Counted from the first letter of the stretch, positions 22,742-31,890 are shown. The stretch is DNA of 64,000 nt from Macrocystis pyrifera (GCA_031763025.1 JASSKH010000023.1:7839501-7903500), one strand, 5' to 3'. Notes: generated by a model from the sequence alone, not told the origin. Made by a program: numbers and translations.

Positions 22742-25182
22742 ACCAAAAAAACAGCAAAGTTCCTAAACTCTCCACTCTCGTGTACGCACCGTTCGACCCC
22801 CCCCGTCTCCGTCTCCGTCCCCTCTCCCTCCCCTCCCACCCCGTCCTACCTCCTCCCCCCCCCCCCCCCCCCGGCTTCTCTTCCTGACATAAGTGCACCC
22901 CCCCTCCCCTCTTCCTCCCTCCTCCCCCCCCCCCCGCCCCTCGCACCTCTCGTTATCGAAAACTACAAACGCGGCCAACTTTTACGATGCAGGACATTGG
23001 CCTTGGAGTGGGGTTCTCACGGGATACGGGTGAACGGCATCGCTCCAGGGCCGATCGCCGACACTCCCGGGATGGCGAAGCTGAGCCCGGGACTAGGGGG
23101 CGACGCCGCTGTGATGGTCAGTCAGGCAAACGTTGATGGACCCTTGTCTACTTGATTGCGTTGCTTTGCTTGCCCGATTGCCTGCTCGCCTGGTTTCTTG
23201 CTGACACCCTGATTCGGCTGCCTACTTGCCAGCTTGCTCTGCTAGCTTTGCCTGAGAGCCTGCTTGCCTACCTGATTTTGTTTGGCTCCCCTTTCCCTCT
23301 CCCGTCTCTTATCTGGACGACTACGGCCATGCATGACACCCCACCCCACCGCTCTTCCTCCTTCCCCACCTCGTCCCTCCCCTGTGAAATTATATCTCCC
23401 ACTCTCTCACAGGATCGTGCTCGTGCCTTTTCCTTCTCCCGTTTCCCCACGGTATCCTCCCGAATAACGTGTCACGAATGCCCCTACTCCCCTATTCCTC
23501 TGATATCCGTTCCTGCTCTTTTTTATTCGCACCCCCGCCCCACCCCGCCGCCCCCCCCCGCTCTTCCGCCCTCTCCTCGTAACAATTTCCTGTTTTTTTT
23601 TGGAAACCCCCAGGTACACCCCTCGACGCGTCCTATAATACTCAATTTTACTAATACTGTGTGACAAAGATGCCCCAACCCTCTTGTTCTGTTGTCATGT
23701 CTGCTTCCATAATTTGTATCCCCCCCCCCCCCCCCCCCCCCCCCTATTATATATATATTATATATGGGCTGGGTTGGCGTCGGTTGGCAACGACACTGTA
23801 AAACATGCCGCTCACTAGGTGAGCTAGACATCCAGGGTACCGTTTTTTTTTTTTTGCTTTTTTTTTTTTTTGGCGGTCGCCCACAGCTGGTCGTCTAGTT
23901 AAATCATTTGTGCGAAGTAAAGAACCTTTACTCTGCACAAGGGAATTGATCGTATCACGTAGTGTTCAAGGTAAGGCACCCAAGAGGCAGTTACATAGTA
24001 CTCCCATTGCTGTCTCTGAAAGTGGCCACACCGGAAGTTAAACCAACTCATTGAAGCTGTCACCCGTATGCAAGTCCGCCTCACAAGCGGTTCTTAGTAG
24101 GATGCAGCTCACCCTTCATGCGACTCGCCGGACACCTCACGGCGCTTCGCGCTTGGTGCAAGCAATGTCTGCCTGGTCGGTGAAAACCCGACATGCTCCG
24201 TCCCGGCATTGTAGGGATGCGAGGGTCTATGGTCATACGATTGCGGCCATGCACGAGATCGAGTACATCTCTCCTATCGAGTACACCCCCCCCCCCCTCA
24301 TCGTAATTTACCATTTACCTTGTTTCTGGAACTGGAACTCCCCAGATACCCCTGGGGCGCATGGGGACCACGTTCGACATAGGGATGGGCGCGGTCTTTC
24401 TCCTGAGCTCGGCGGCGGCGTATGTTTCCGGGGACACTCTGGTAGGATCCCCGCAAATTTTTTTTCTCATGTGTATGGTACGTGGCTGGTCGCTTGTTTT
24501 GATAGTCGGAGGCGGATGCATACACAAGTCACCCCTGAACGTCCATGAAAGCCGAAACTTAATTTGGTTATCTCGCCCTACAGAACCGTGGGGGTGAGAG
24601 ATTGCTTCCCGGGGTGCCTTGCTCTATCGCGCTGCATGAACGTACATCGGGCTGTCGCACGCTCGCCTGTACACCCGACACGGATACATCACGCCTCATT
24701 GCTATTTCGGGGGGCCATAGTAAATGGGACCAAATATTGTTGGTAAAAATAGGTAAATATATAGGTTTTTGTGTGTACCGTAGGTCCTGTTTAACTATGC
24801 CCCCCCGTAATAGTCAGTAGAGTAGCTCGCCTTTGTTGTGTCGCCTTTTGTTTGTCGTATATACGTGCGGTGTTTGCATACTTGTTCAACTCCCCGGGAT
24901 TTTTAATCCGGATTCGGCAGGGGAGATTGTGTGCTCATATATACCAGGCATGTCTTAACTACCGCATGCAGTCAGTTTATCCTGTGTGATGAAGCTGTAT
25001 TTTTTGCTTTTTTGCTTTTTTTTTTTTGGGGTGTTTTTTGTCCTTGTGTCTCTTTTGGGCAGGTGGTGGACGGGGCTGAGTGGCTGTACAAGAAGCCCCT
25101 GCTGGCGCCCGAGGCCGTCACCCGCATGTCCAGAGCCGTCGAGGAGCGAAGTCGGGCGATGGGGCCGAGCAGCAAGCTTTGA
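14275..25182 (+). CDS. DECR2: Peroxisomal 2,4-dienoyl-CoA reductase (DECR2-like SDR), 7 exons
   Basis: NADPH-dependent short-chain dehydrogenase that reduces 2,4-dienoyl-CoA to 3-enoyl-CoA, an auxiliary step of peroxisomal beta-oxidation of polyunsaturated acyl-CoAs. The exons I read are 14275-14383, 18974-19088, 20315-20435, 21965-22149, 22993-23116, 24346-24441 and 25063-25182. All junctions are GT-AG and phases match throughout. They total 870 nt (289 aa plus stop), close to animal DECR2. Visible features are the dinucleotide-binding TGGGSGI (22-28) and GRR (47-49). NGAAGN is at 99-104, followed by GVFN (127-130). The active-site stretch has Y156 and K169 with the DECR2-type spacing of 13, then APGPI (194-198). 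The C-terminus is SKL, a PTS1 signal. I chose the ATG at 14275 because homologs start just before the Rossmann strand; the frame is open upstream to 13903, so an N-terminal extension cannot be excluded. Intron 1 is 4.6 kb and full of repeats. Confidence 0.93.
15823..15870 (-). mobile_element. Poly-G family, B-type end fragment
   Basis: On the minus strand a G tract is followed by GCGTACTCATTTGTTGCTTGCC, the first ~35 bp of the B-type unit. It lies against the end of the ORF fragment at 15868-16110. Confidence 0.5.
15868..16110 (-). pseudogene. Open fragment of an unknown, probably transposon-derived, protein
   Basis: The minus frame reads as ordinary protein: [16 protein letters not shown] near the start, then [37 protein letters not shown] and [13 protein letters not shown]. 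It then breaks into a G run and a poly-G family end. It lies antisense inside DECR2 intron 1. I do not recognise the family. Balanced composition, unlike neighbouring shadow frames, is the only evidence for coding. Confidence 0.33.
16660..16815. repeat. Short GC-rich tandem repeats
   Basis: Repeats of CTTGTTGTTTGGACCCAACG-like units with CGACCCGCGGTCAT between them, about 2.5 irregular copies, just upstream of the palindrome at 16860. Confidence 0.55.
16860..17815. repeat. ~950-bp imperfect palindrome carrying gag-like coding in both arms
   Basis: The sequence from 16866 reads back in reverse complement to 17815, with its centre near 17337 (GGCTGGTACC and GACTGGTACC arms). Matching pairs include 16895-16925 with 17755-17785, 17105-17165 with 17513-17580, and 17265-17300 with 17375-17410. 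On + the left arm encodes KQASAGQPV, later [20 protein letters not shown] and [14 protein letters not shown]. On - the right arm encodes a variant ([12 protein letters not shown]..., [12 protein letters not shown]). The [10 protein letters not shown] stretch resembles the gag region of Ty1/copia-type elements; this is an inference. It lies in DECR2 intron 1. Confidence 0.7.
18300..18430. repeat. CGATATCG-rich dispersed repeat, copy 2
   Basis: Contains CGAAGCTTTCGTTCAG, GATGCCGGAAGATGGAG and ACACGTTCGATACGAC in the same order as the copy at 11170. Confidence 0.5.
18445..18790 (-). mobile_element. tRNA-derived SINE, 5'-truncated, with nested TA-MITE
   Basis: The minus strand matches the body of the SINE copies at 49265 and 52534: GAGCGTGAGTTA, then the GCGCGATAAAAAA block, GGTAAAACCTCCTACCAGG and a short A-rich end (seen as T on +). 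The tRNA-like head is missing. The body is interrupted by MITE copy 8. Comparison with the uninterrupted copies shows the MITE entered at a TA that is now present on both sides. Confidence 0.75.
18641..18746. mobile_element. TA-MITE copy 8, nested in a SINE
   Basis: A 106-bp copy inside the SINE at 18445-18790. The other SINEs have GCTAACTCACGC uninterrupted. Here it is GC-TA-[element]-TA-ACTCACGC, so the element is exactly TTACGGGGG...CCCCGTAA and the target duplication is TA. Confidence 0.9.
18790..18955. repeat. CGATATCG-rich dispersed repeat, copy 3
   Basis: Contains CACGGGGATGACAGGAGATGG, CTTCGACACGATATATCG and CGGCACGATATCCAAC in family order. It ends 18 bp before DECR2 exon 2. Confidence 0.55.
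19199..19300. mobile_element. piggyBac-like hairpin MITE, copy 2
   Basis: TTAA then CCCTTTAAGAACCCCAGTCC on the left. The inner hairpin is CCCGTTTTGGGGAC against GTCCGCAACACGGGAC, and the right end is a degenerate CTAAAAAGGATAAA. A TTAA target and CCCTTT ends are typical of piggyBac elements; assignment is by end motif only. Confidence 0.55.
19470..19690. repeat. CGATATCG-rich dispersed repeat, copy 4
   Basis: Contains ATATCGATATTTGATTAATCG, GAAGCTTTCGTTCAGTACC and CACGGGGATAGGAGGGGATGG, then GTGCGATACAATTTT. Lies in DECR2 intron 2. Confidence 0.55.
19855..19960. mobile_element. TA-MITE copy 9
   Basis: Complete copy in DECR2 intron 2. The right end is slightly diverged (GGACTTCCCGTAA). Confidence 0.85.
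20505..20700. repeat. (GGTT)n microsatellite split by a TA-MITE
   Basis: GGTT/GGCT tetranucleotide runs at 20505-20545 and 20655-20690 flank MITE copy 10, which inserted into the array. Confidence 0.8.
20549..20653. mobile_element. TA-MITE copy 10
   Basis: Complete 105-bp copy with TA flanks, in DECR2 intron 3 inside a GGTT array. Confidence 0.88.
21000..21790. repeat. GATC-rich dispersed repeat zone
   Basis: Many AGATCATGATCTG, ATCTAGATCA and (ATAG)n words related to the 29-bp satellite at 1690. Blocks are shared with 2400 and 6210 (AACGGCAGGTGATGAAC and its complement). Intronic. Confidence 0.6.
21898..21955. repeat. (GCC)n and (CCAC)n microsatellites
   Basis: About 11 GCC units are followed by CCACCCACC units, ending 10 bp before the acceptor of DECR2 exon 4. 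Confidence 0.9.
22691..22737. repeat. 47-nt poly-C tract
   Basis: Uninterrupted C run in DECR2 intron 4, with more C-rich DNA at 22855-22935. Overlapping P or G ORFs are artefacts of it. Confidence 0.9.
23716..24297 (-). mobile_element. Poly-G family, A-type, full length, minus strand
   Basis: On the minus strand the element runs from a G tract (24286-24297) through TCGATCTCGTGCATGGCCG, the TATGACCATAGACCCTCGC module, CCGGGACGGAGCATGTCGGG and ATCCTACTAAGAACCGCTTG to a TATATAATATA end and a second G tract (23721-23744). It is about 580 bp, in DECR2 intron 5. It matches the copies at 28083, 45471 and 62577 (minus). No ORF. Confidence 0.85.
24705..24810. mobile_element. TA-MITE copy 11
   Basis: Copy in DECR2 intron 6. 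The left end is diverged (TTTCGGGGGGCC), the right end is CCCCCCGTAA, and TA flanks both sides. Confidence 0.85.
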
Positions 25183-25510
25183 CGCAAGATTTAGGTTTTG
25201 CCGAAGATAAAGCTTCGACGCAAGCTTTGTTGGCGTAATATTTTGACGCAAGCTTCAATGTAGGCTTTGACCCTACGCTCGTTCGACGAAATATGTTTTT
25301 GGTGCAAGATTTGGTGAAGGATTTGGCGCAAGATTTCACTCGCTGCAGTAGGTTTGGTGCGAAGATTTGTTGACGGAAACGTTTTTTTTTTTTTTTGACC
25401 ACAACATTTGACGCGGAATATTTCACGTGCGATGCTTGACGCAAGTCTTAACAACGGCGAAATATTGTGACGCAAAAGCTTTGAGTCAAGCTTTGACGCA
25501 ATCTACGATG
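25165..25510. repeat. Degenerate GACGCAAGCTTTG repeat overlapping the DECR2 stop
   Basis: GACGCAAGATTT, GACGCAAGCTTTG, GGCGCAAGATTT and similar words recur every ~12-40 bp through the 3' region. The last codons of DECR2 (AGC AAG CTT TGA CGC) are themselves a unit of this repeat, so the SKL-stop lies inside it. Confidence 0.65.
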
Positions 25511-25837
25511 CCCTCTTGTGACCTAAAATATATATGTGACGCACTCTTTGGAATGCGAAGATCACATCCATCCAACCGTGGGGCTAATGTTTTTTATTGT
25601 GCATATAAAAATATATCATATTAATAGTAGATGCAATCAACGGTACGAAACGTAAATATAGACGTACTTGATATATACACAAGGTTCCCCTTCGGGACTG
25701 TTGTTGATTTTCGATTCCCGGGGGTGTCGCAACGTGAAAAGGGAGTTCACAGCTAGCAGGCATTCGCTCCTCGTACATACCAGCTACTCGTACCTTGCCA
25801 CCGGGAAAAAAAAACGAACATGAAGAAAGCTCCCAAC

Positions 25838-25930
25838 TCTTTTAGACCTGCAGTCCCATTTTGGGAACAATCCAGTCAAATTTCAAGTAGTTTGTCCCCC
25901 AAACGACACTGCGGTTCTGAAAGGGTTAAA
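25838..25930. mobile_element. piggyBac-like hairpin MITE, copy 3
   Basis: CTGCAGTCCCATTTTGGGAAC and GTTTGTCCCCCAAACGACACTGC pair. The right end GGTTCTGAAAGGGTTAA mirrors the TTAACCCTTT...GAACC left end of copy 2. Confidence 0.6.
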
Positions 25931-26048
25931 AAGCTGAAGAAAAAGAAGTACAGCCACCGGGCGAGCAAACCGGGCAACTGGGCAAAGTACTAACACCGAT
26001 TATAGCCCAAACGAGATTCTAGATACTTACTACGTATACATTTCTCAG

Positions 26049-26560
26049 TTGTCGAATACACGTAGAAATGAGAGCCGTCCACCAACACGGCCCACACTCT
26101 TTCGCGCAACCAAACCCCCAGCTTTGTCAACAGCAGCAGCAGTAGCAGCAGGCAGGACGTACCATGCTCCCAGAAAACTCAACATCAGGAGGTGGGTGCC
26201 ACCAGCAAATAGAAAAAGGCGAGAAAAGGGGTACCGGTAGCAAAATCAACAGCAAGACGAGGTGCCGCCACCTACAAGCTCTCCGAAGCCCCCAAAACAA
26301 ACAAAACCCCTGTAGGGAGACAGCGATCGGCCCTCTCGCCCCGCCCCCGCCCCCCGCCGGGTCCTCGAGACCTCCTCAGCCTTCCCGGGCCCCTGTTCTG
26401 CCAAAGTCTCTACCACCCCCTCCCCCCCGTGCCGCCGCCGCCGCCGTCGCCCCTTCCGCCGAAACCCAGCATCGAGGCAGCTCCCGCTACCGTCACGTCC
26501 AACGCCGACTTGACGAGTGCTTGCGCCGCTGCCATGGCCACCCTTCTCAAGCTTTTTTTT
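26049..26560 (+). pseudogene. Possible proline/alanine-rich protein fragment, frameshifted
   Basis: One frame reads MSNTRRNESRPPTRPTLF... up to RRWVPPANRKRREKG. A one-base shift in a G/A run near 26226 continues into VPVAKSTARRGAATYKLSE and a PP-rich stretch ending EAAPATVTSNADLTSACAAA. The first half is basic. I do not recognise it, and the P-rich half could be chance composition. Confidence 0.25.
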
Positions 26561-26913
26561 TTTTGGTTATTGTTCACGTCACACAAATTTCATATTTTTT
26601 TCAAACACCGAAAGCGTTTGGGAGAAACGCGGGGGGTGGGAGGTGGGGGCAGAGGAGGGAGGAAGGGTTGGGTTGGGGGTTGGCGTTGAGGGGGGGGCGT
26701 ACATAAAACAAAACCGGTGCGCTTCCCAGTTGGTGGTCGTAGGTGATCGGGTTCTGGTAGTGTATTGTACGGCGGTGTTATTCTACAGATCACTCTGTCG
26801 GGACATGTAAGGACCGTCATATGGATAGATTTTCTCGGGCGCCAAATTACCTCTCCTCCCTCCACCCCATTGGCATCCATGAATTCGACGCTGATCTCCA
26901 TAAATAATATAAA

Positions 26914-27452
26914 AAGTCCGCCTCGCAGGCGCTTCTTAGTATTACGGGGGTCCATAGTTAACAGGACCTATGGTATACATAAAAAACTATATATTTACGT
27001 ATTTTTACTAACAAAATTTGGTCCCGTTAACTATGGACCCCCGTAATAGGATGCAGCTCACCCTTGATGCGACTCGCCGAACACCTCACGGCGCTTTGCG
27101 CCTGGTGCAAGCAATGTCGGCCTGGTCAGTGAAAACCCGACGTGATACGTCCCGGCCTCCCCATGGATGCGAGGATCTATGGACATAAGACTACGGCTAT
27201 GGGTGACAATGAGTAGGACAATGAGTACCCCCCCCCCCCCCCCCCCCCCCCACCCCCCCCCCCCCCAGCTCACCCTTCATGCGACTCGCCTAACACCTCA
27301 CGGCGCTTCGCGCTTGGTGCAAGCAATGTCTGCCTGGTCGGTGAACACCCGACGTGCTCCGTCCCGGCATTGTAGGGATGCGAGGGTCTATGGTCATATG
27401 ACTACGGCCATGCATGATAATGAGTACACCTCCCCCCCCCCCCCCCCCCCCA
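26914..27452 (-). mobile_element. Two truncated A-type poly-G family copies, one split by a TA-MITE
   Basis: Copy one (26914-27265, minus) contains GTCCGCCTCGCAGGCGCTTC and then GGATGCAGCTCACCC, separated by MITE copy 12. Copy two (27266-27452) restarts at CAGCTCACCCTTCATGCG after a poly-C tract and ends in another one. Full copies read TTCTTAGTAGGATGCAG without interruption. Confidence 0.8.
26942..27046. mobile_element. TA-MITE copy 12, nested in a poly-G family element
   Basis: The empty site is CTTAG-TA-GGATGC in the copies at 24090 and 62950. Here it is CTTAG-TA-[105 bp]-TA-GGATGC. This defines the element ends and the TA duplication exactly. Confidence 0.92.
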
Positions 27453-28082
27453 ACCTCCCCCTCCCTGCCGCAGCATGGCTCAAACCTACGAGGTGTCTGG
27501 TTGGCTTACAAGGATCCGGGTGGCAGACCGCTGCCGTCGCATCCGTTTTGGGCACCGGTGGCCGACGGGTCGGATCGGCCCTGAAGCTGCCGAAGAAACT
27601 CTTCCTTGTCCTCCGAAGGAGCCCCCGGCACCTGCCGCCCCTGGTGGTGGTGACGTGCGTGGCACATGGGACACCGGTGGCATGGCACAACAAATGTGCC
27701 AATGTGTAGGGGGGGGGGTCGAAGGCGGTTTTGGGCGGCTGCAGCAACGATCTTATATCCTTGAATGTTGCGTCTGAAAAAATATACTACAAATAAAAAA
27801 AGCTGTCAAATCGAAAAATCCCTCATCCCTCATAACTCATATTTGCAAGCTTGGTGTGATACTTCGACCTTCATGTTATATGTCGATGTGTGGGGCGGGC
27901 GTGGCTCGATCGCGCGGACGTGGGGGGTCGGGTGGCGGCCGGGAGAGCCGGTGCCTCGCGAGGACGCACTATTAATAGCAGCATTAATTTTATGGATACC
28001 GGGTAACTTCCCAGGTATCATCCATGGTACCATGGTAGAGTATACTAGGGGTGGGCAAGGGAGTAGAAGGGGAGGGGGAGAT

Positions 28083-28637
28083 GAGGGGGGTGAACTCATT
28101 ATCATGCATGGCCGTAGTCGTATGACCATAGACCCTCGCATCCCTACAAAGCCGGGACGGAGCACGTCAGGTTTTCACCGACAAGGTAGGTAATGCTTGC
28201 ACCAAGCGCGAAACGCCTTGAAGTATTGGGCGAGTCGCACGAAGGAAAAGCTTGCATCCTACTAAGAACCGCTTTTGAGGCGGATTTTTTTGCATACGGA
28301 TGACAGCGTCAATGAATCGATTTATTTTCGGGTGTGGCCACTTCCAGAGACAGCAATGCGTTAACTATGTAACTGCCTCGTGGGTGCCTTACCATATACC
28401 TGGTACACACTACGTGATATGATTATCGCCCTTGTGCGGAGTTATGGTTCTCCCCGCACAAAAACGATCTAACTCTACCGCCAGCAGTGGTGACCGCCAA
28501 AAAAAAAAATTACCCTGGTTGTCTAGCGCAGGCAGTGAGAAGCGTGTTTTACAGCGTCGTCGCCAACCGACGCCAACCCAACCTCTGTATAAACCAGGTA
28601 TATAATATAGGGCTAGGGGAGAGGGGGGGGGGGGGGG
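28083..28637 (+). mobile_element. Poly-G family, A-type, full length
   Basis: Starts GGGGGGTGAACTCATTATC, has the TATGACCATAGACCCTCGC module, and ends TATAATATAGGG followed by a G tract. About 555 bp, with no ORF. Confidence 0.85.
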
Positions 28638-28790
28638 GTACTCACATGTTTCTTGCCATAGTCATTTTACCATTGATCACACATCCCTTTCGAGACGGAG
28701 AACCGTTCCTACTCCTAATAGAGACACCTCTAACAATTGGGCGCTCAGTACGTTGTTTCGATATATTACATAGAAACTTTTAGCTAATCT
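28636..28790 (+). mobile_element. Poly-G family, B-type
   Basis: G tract, then GTACTCACATGTTTCTTGCC, ACCATTGATCACACATCCC and TTTCGAGACGGAGAACCG, then a ~70-bp tail. Directly follows the A-type copy. Confidence 0.75.
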
Positions 28791-28836
28791 TATCCCCCCT
28801 CCCTGATTCGCCGCCTGTGGCTACCATCTATCAGCT

Positions 28837-29290
28837 TCATAGAATAGCGATCGTTTTCTCACTGCTATCTAGTGTACCAAAATCCTCCATGTCACATTCG
28901 TCTATTTCCCTCATCTCCTCTTCCCGTGGCTCCTTGTACATTTCACATTCTCCTACTCTGTGAATTCCACCCTCTAGTGCTTTGCCACACGGGCACATCT
29001 GTGCGTCTACTTCCTCCTCCTCCCGGCTACTGGTATACCTCTTTCTCCTTCCTGGCAGGTCCAGGTCCCCTACACAAAATCGGAGTTTGAGCGTTTTCGC
29101 CAAGTCCATTGGTCCGTGCAAAAACGCTTTCATTTCCTATATCCCTTCGCTCGACGCCCCGTATCTCTCAAGCGTTTCTCCGAGTTCACCTTATTTTCAG
29201 AGCTACGAAGCCTTTCCCTTTGTTCTACCCTTTCTTCTACTTCTGTCTTGTACCTGCCAAACTTCTCTACAGACATTATATCTTCTTGAG
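28837..29290 (-). pseudogene. LINE-type reverse transcriptase C-terminal relic
   Basis: The minus frame 29133-28837 reads LKLRFCVGDLDLPGRRKRYT, then a Cys/His cluster CPCGKALEGGIHRVGEC, then EIDECDMEDFGTLDSSEKT. CxC-x(8)-H-x(3)-EC after a basic stretch is the zinc-knuckle tail that follows the RT domain in many non-LTR retrotransposons. Upstream in a different frame (29280-29150) lies more of the same protein (TEVEERVEQRERLRSSENKV), so it is frameshifted. The RT core is absent. Confidence 0.6.
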
Positions 29291-29508
29291 TTCCTCCTAC
29301 ATCCTTCCATATTTTCTCGACTACGCTATCCCGCCCTTGTTCCAGCTCTCGCCTTTGGTTACTTCTCCATAGCTCTTATCAACCATGGCTGGCAACCTCT
29401 TTCATGGCGTGTTCCTTACTTTACAATGCCATTTCAACTTTCTCACGTGTCTTGAGTGGATACATGCCCAGTTCTGCTTTTCATACTGGAATATTCGTCG
29501 TACTTGAG

Positions 29509-29510
29509 GG

Positions 29511-29546
<36 letters not shown>
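29509..29546. repeat. ~36-nt poly-G tract
   Basis: Long G run followed by G-rich DNA to 29580. Confidence 0.85.
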
Positions 29547-29547
<1 letters not shown>

Positions 29548-29754
29548 AGAGGCGGGCGGGGCTTGGGGGGGGGTTCCGGCGGCTAGAGCAGTGACCTTAC
29601 CAAAGAGGACAGACACAGCATGACACCATGTACAAGCAGATGGTCGAATGCTTCGACCCACTAAAGGTCCATCACTCGAAAACAGCTGCAGGAAGGAGAC
29701 AATAGCCGGGAGTGGTTACTATTTTAGCAGCATGTACGGTTTAGTTTGTTATTC

Positions 29755-30054
29755 CTACTGGTGTGATGTGTAACAAGGTTGGGTATTTGGTTCTGACAAA
29801 ACATCAAAGACTGCTAGTAATGCCGCTGTCAACAGGCCAACAACTGCGAAGAGCACTATAAACAGTCGCAGCAGCAGCGCAACAACATACCTGGGACGTG
29901 TTGTATTAACAGTCAGTGTTCTCGATCTCACTGAGAGCGGTCTAAACGGCTTGTCCTGCCTATACTCAAAGCTGTTCGTACAGAGCGCGTGTTTCCGGTT
30001 GTCACGAAATGCTCTCAAATGGGGGCACCCACTGCTGTGTACACGTATATTCAT
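29755..30054 (-). CDS. Hypothetical 99-aa protein with one membrane helix
   Basis: Minus ORF with balanced composition. A Cys/His/Arg-containing N-terminal half (residues 1-52) is followed by a strong hydrophobic helix (about 54-78, RYVVALLLRLFIVLFAVVG...) and a short tail, EPNTQPCYTSHQ. It sits between the LINE relic and the giant element. No homolog is recognised, and it could be an exon of a larger gene or chance. Confidence 0.33.
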   Translation of the reverse strand: MNIRVHSSGCPHLRAFRDNRKHALCTNSFEYRQDKPFRPLSVRSRTLTVNTTRPRYVVALLLRLFIVLFAVVGLLTAALLAVFDVLSEPNTQPCYTSHQ

Positions 30055-30466
30055 TACTCGGGGTGGTGAAGTAGAAGGGTTGGAGTGGGTGAAAATAAGA
30101 CATGAAATATTTTATCTACAGCAGTAGTGTGAATACCAGTATATAGAGCTCACCTCATGTTCGAGATTTGGTCTGATTGGCTCGGGGGTCACGGTTAGGG
30201 TTGTTCTCATTGGCCTAGGGCTCTTGCATTACGACCGGTCTGGGCTATTCGCAATCTGGGGCGCGGCCATATTCGGAAGCATAGTTCGGCACTAATCCAA
30301 ACAAGTTCCGAATTGTCTCGAAAATCAGGTTGGCAAAGCACTGCCGCCCACTCAGCACCTGCTAGCGCGCCCTCGACAGCGTGCGACGGCGCGCCATGCA
30401 TTCCAAAGTGTAGTGCGGACCCACCCCGAGGTACTGGCCCAAAAATGAATTCAATCGGCCACGAGC

Positions 30467-31375
30467 AGCGCTCGCACGAAACATCTAATAAAATGTAATT
30501 TTTCTGGCCTCCAAAAAGTGTCGCAAACGGTAATAATTCTGCAAGATGAACGAACGTCGTTTCGACGGGTTCGAACGCAGCTACAATTCCTCGGGAGGCG
30601 CTGCGGAGAAGAACTGCCGAGCGAAGTAGGGAGAGCGCGCGCGAAAGCGCCGCACGCACACCAAAGTTTAGCCTGTGTACACGATGTGCCGCTGGCGCAA
30701 AGACGGGCTTGATCGGCCTTGAGCAGCGCTCACACGAAGCATCTAAAAAAGGGTAATTTTTTTCTGGGCACCAAAAATTGTCGCAAACGGTAATAAGATT
30801 ACGGGGGTCCATGGTTAATAGGACCTACTGTACAGACAAAAACCTTTATATTTACCTTTTTTTACCAACAAATATTTGGTCCTATTTACTATGCCCCCCC
30901 GTAACAGTAATTCTGCAAGATGAACGTCGTTTCGACGGGTTCCTCGAGCTCAACTCCACCTCCTCGGACACGCCGCGGATAATAACTGCTGCACGAAGTA
31001 GAGAGAGCACGTGACAGCGCCACGCGCAGACCAAAGTGTAGCCTGTGTACACGATGTGCCGCTGGCGCAAAGACGGGCGTGATCGGCCGAGAGCAGCGCT
31101 CACACGAAGCATCTAAAAAAGGGTATATTTTTTTTTGGTGTCCACGAAAAAGTGTCGCAAACGGTAATAAATCTGCAAGATGAACGTCGTTTCGACGGCT
31201 TTTTGAGCTCAACTCTGACTCCTCGGGGACGCCACGGAGAAGAGCTGCTGCACGAAGCAGGGAGAGCGCGCGACAGCGCCGCACGCAGACCGAAGTGTAG
31301 CCTGTGTACACACCGTGCCGCTGGAGCAAAGACGGGCTTCATCGCGGCCTTGAGCAGCACTCACACGAAGCATCT
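30467..31375. repeat. Subterminal ~255-bp tandem units, left arm
   Basis: Unit boundaries at GAGCAGCGCTCACACGAAGC fall at about 30467, 30721, 31090 and 31349; the second interval is lengthened by MITE copy 13. Each unit contains GTCGCAAACGGTAATAA, then GATGAACGTCGTTTCGACG (a near-palindromic CGTCGTTTCGACG), and ends with GGCGCAAAGACGGGC. Confidence 0.85.
30799..30904. mobile_element. TA-MITE copy 13, nested in a subterminal unit
   Basis: Sits inside one ~255-bp unit (GGTAATAA and TAATTCTGCAAG are contiguous in the others). It therefore inserted after the array formed. Confidence 0.88.
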
Positions 31376-31529
31376 AAAAAAATATACCACAGCAGTAAAC
31401 TAGAGGCTAACCGAGGAGCATGGTGATCACGTCTTCGAGCGGCTTCGCATTGTTTGATTATTAACAATAGTACTATTCATGCTGCTGTAGTGGTTTCAGA
31501 CTTGGCATAGATGCATAGTCGAAGACCTT

Positions 31530-31890
31530 AGGGAGTTCCGAGCCACCGAAGGGTCAACGGAACTTGCTCCCTTGGTGTTTGGAATTGAGACCGCGCTGTG
31601 GCCCACTGCTGCAAAAAAGGCGGGGAAGTGGTACCGGGGGATCCTAGAAGCAGCCGAACGGTTCACGGTGAGGTGGTACGAGGCTGAGGCTGAGCTGAGT
31701 AGGCAGCGCCGCGCATCCGCCGTGGGTGGTGTCCAAGGGAATGGGGGGAGGAGGGGCAACAATAGGAGTAGCAGAAAACTCCACCAAGGGAATGCGGAGA
31801 GGGGGGGGAACAGGAGTAGAAGGGAAACTGCAGTGGACGAAAGTAGGAAGGAGATGGCGGACAGGGTAGCAAGGTACCGGGCAGACTAGG
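31530..31890 (+). CDS. Conserved TIR-encoded protein, left copy
   Basis: The frame reads ATEGSTELAPLVFGIE, then AAKKAGKWYRGILEAAERF and VRWYEAEAEL, followed by a G/N/R-rich tail and EMADRVARYRAD before the stop at 31889. The right arm encodes the same protein on the opposite strand (50593-50990) with mostly conservative changes, e.g. KKSGKWYRGVVEAADCF. Conserved peptide despite diverged DNA suggests past selection for coding. No known domain. The upstream start is not defined and is probably an exon. Confidence 0.45.

Noticed and set aside
27478-27709. GC-rich ORFs on both strands near 27.5-27.7 kb
   Set aside because: Three frames are open at once, none has a recognisable domain or splice site, and the block is flanked by poly-C and poly-G tracts. 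I could not choose one.
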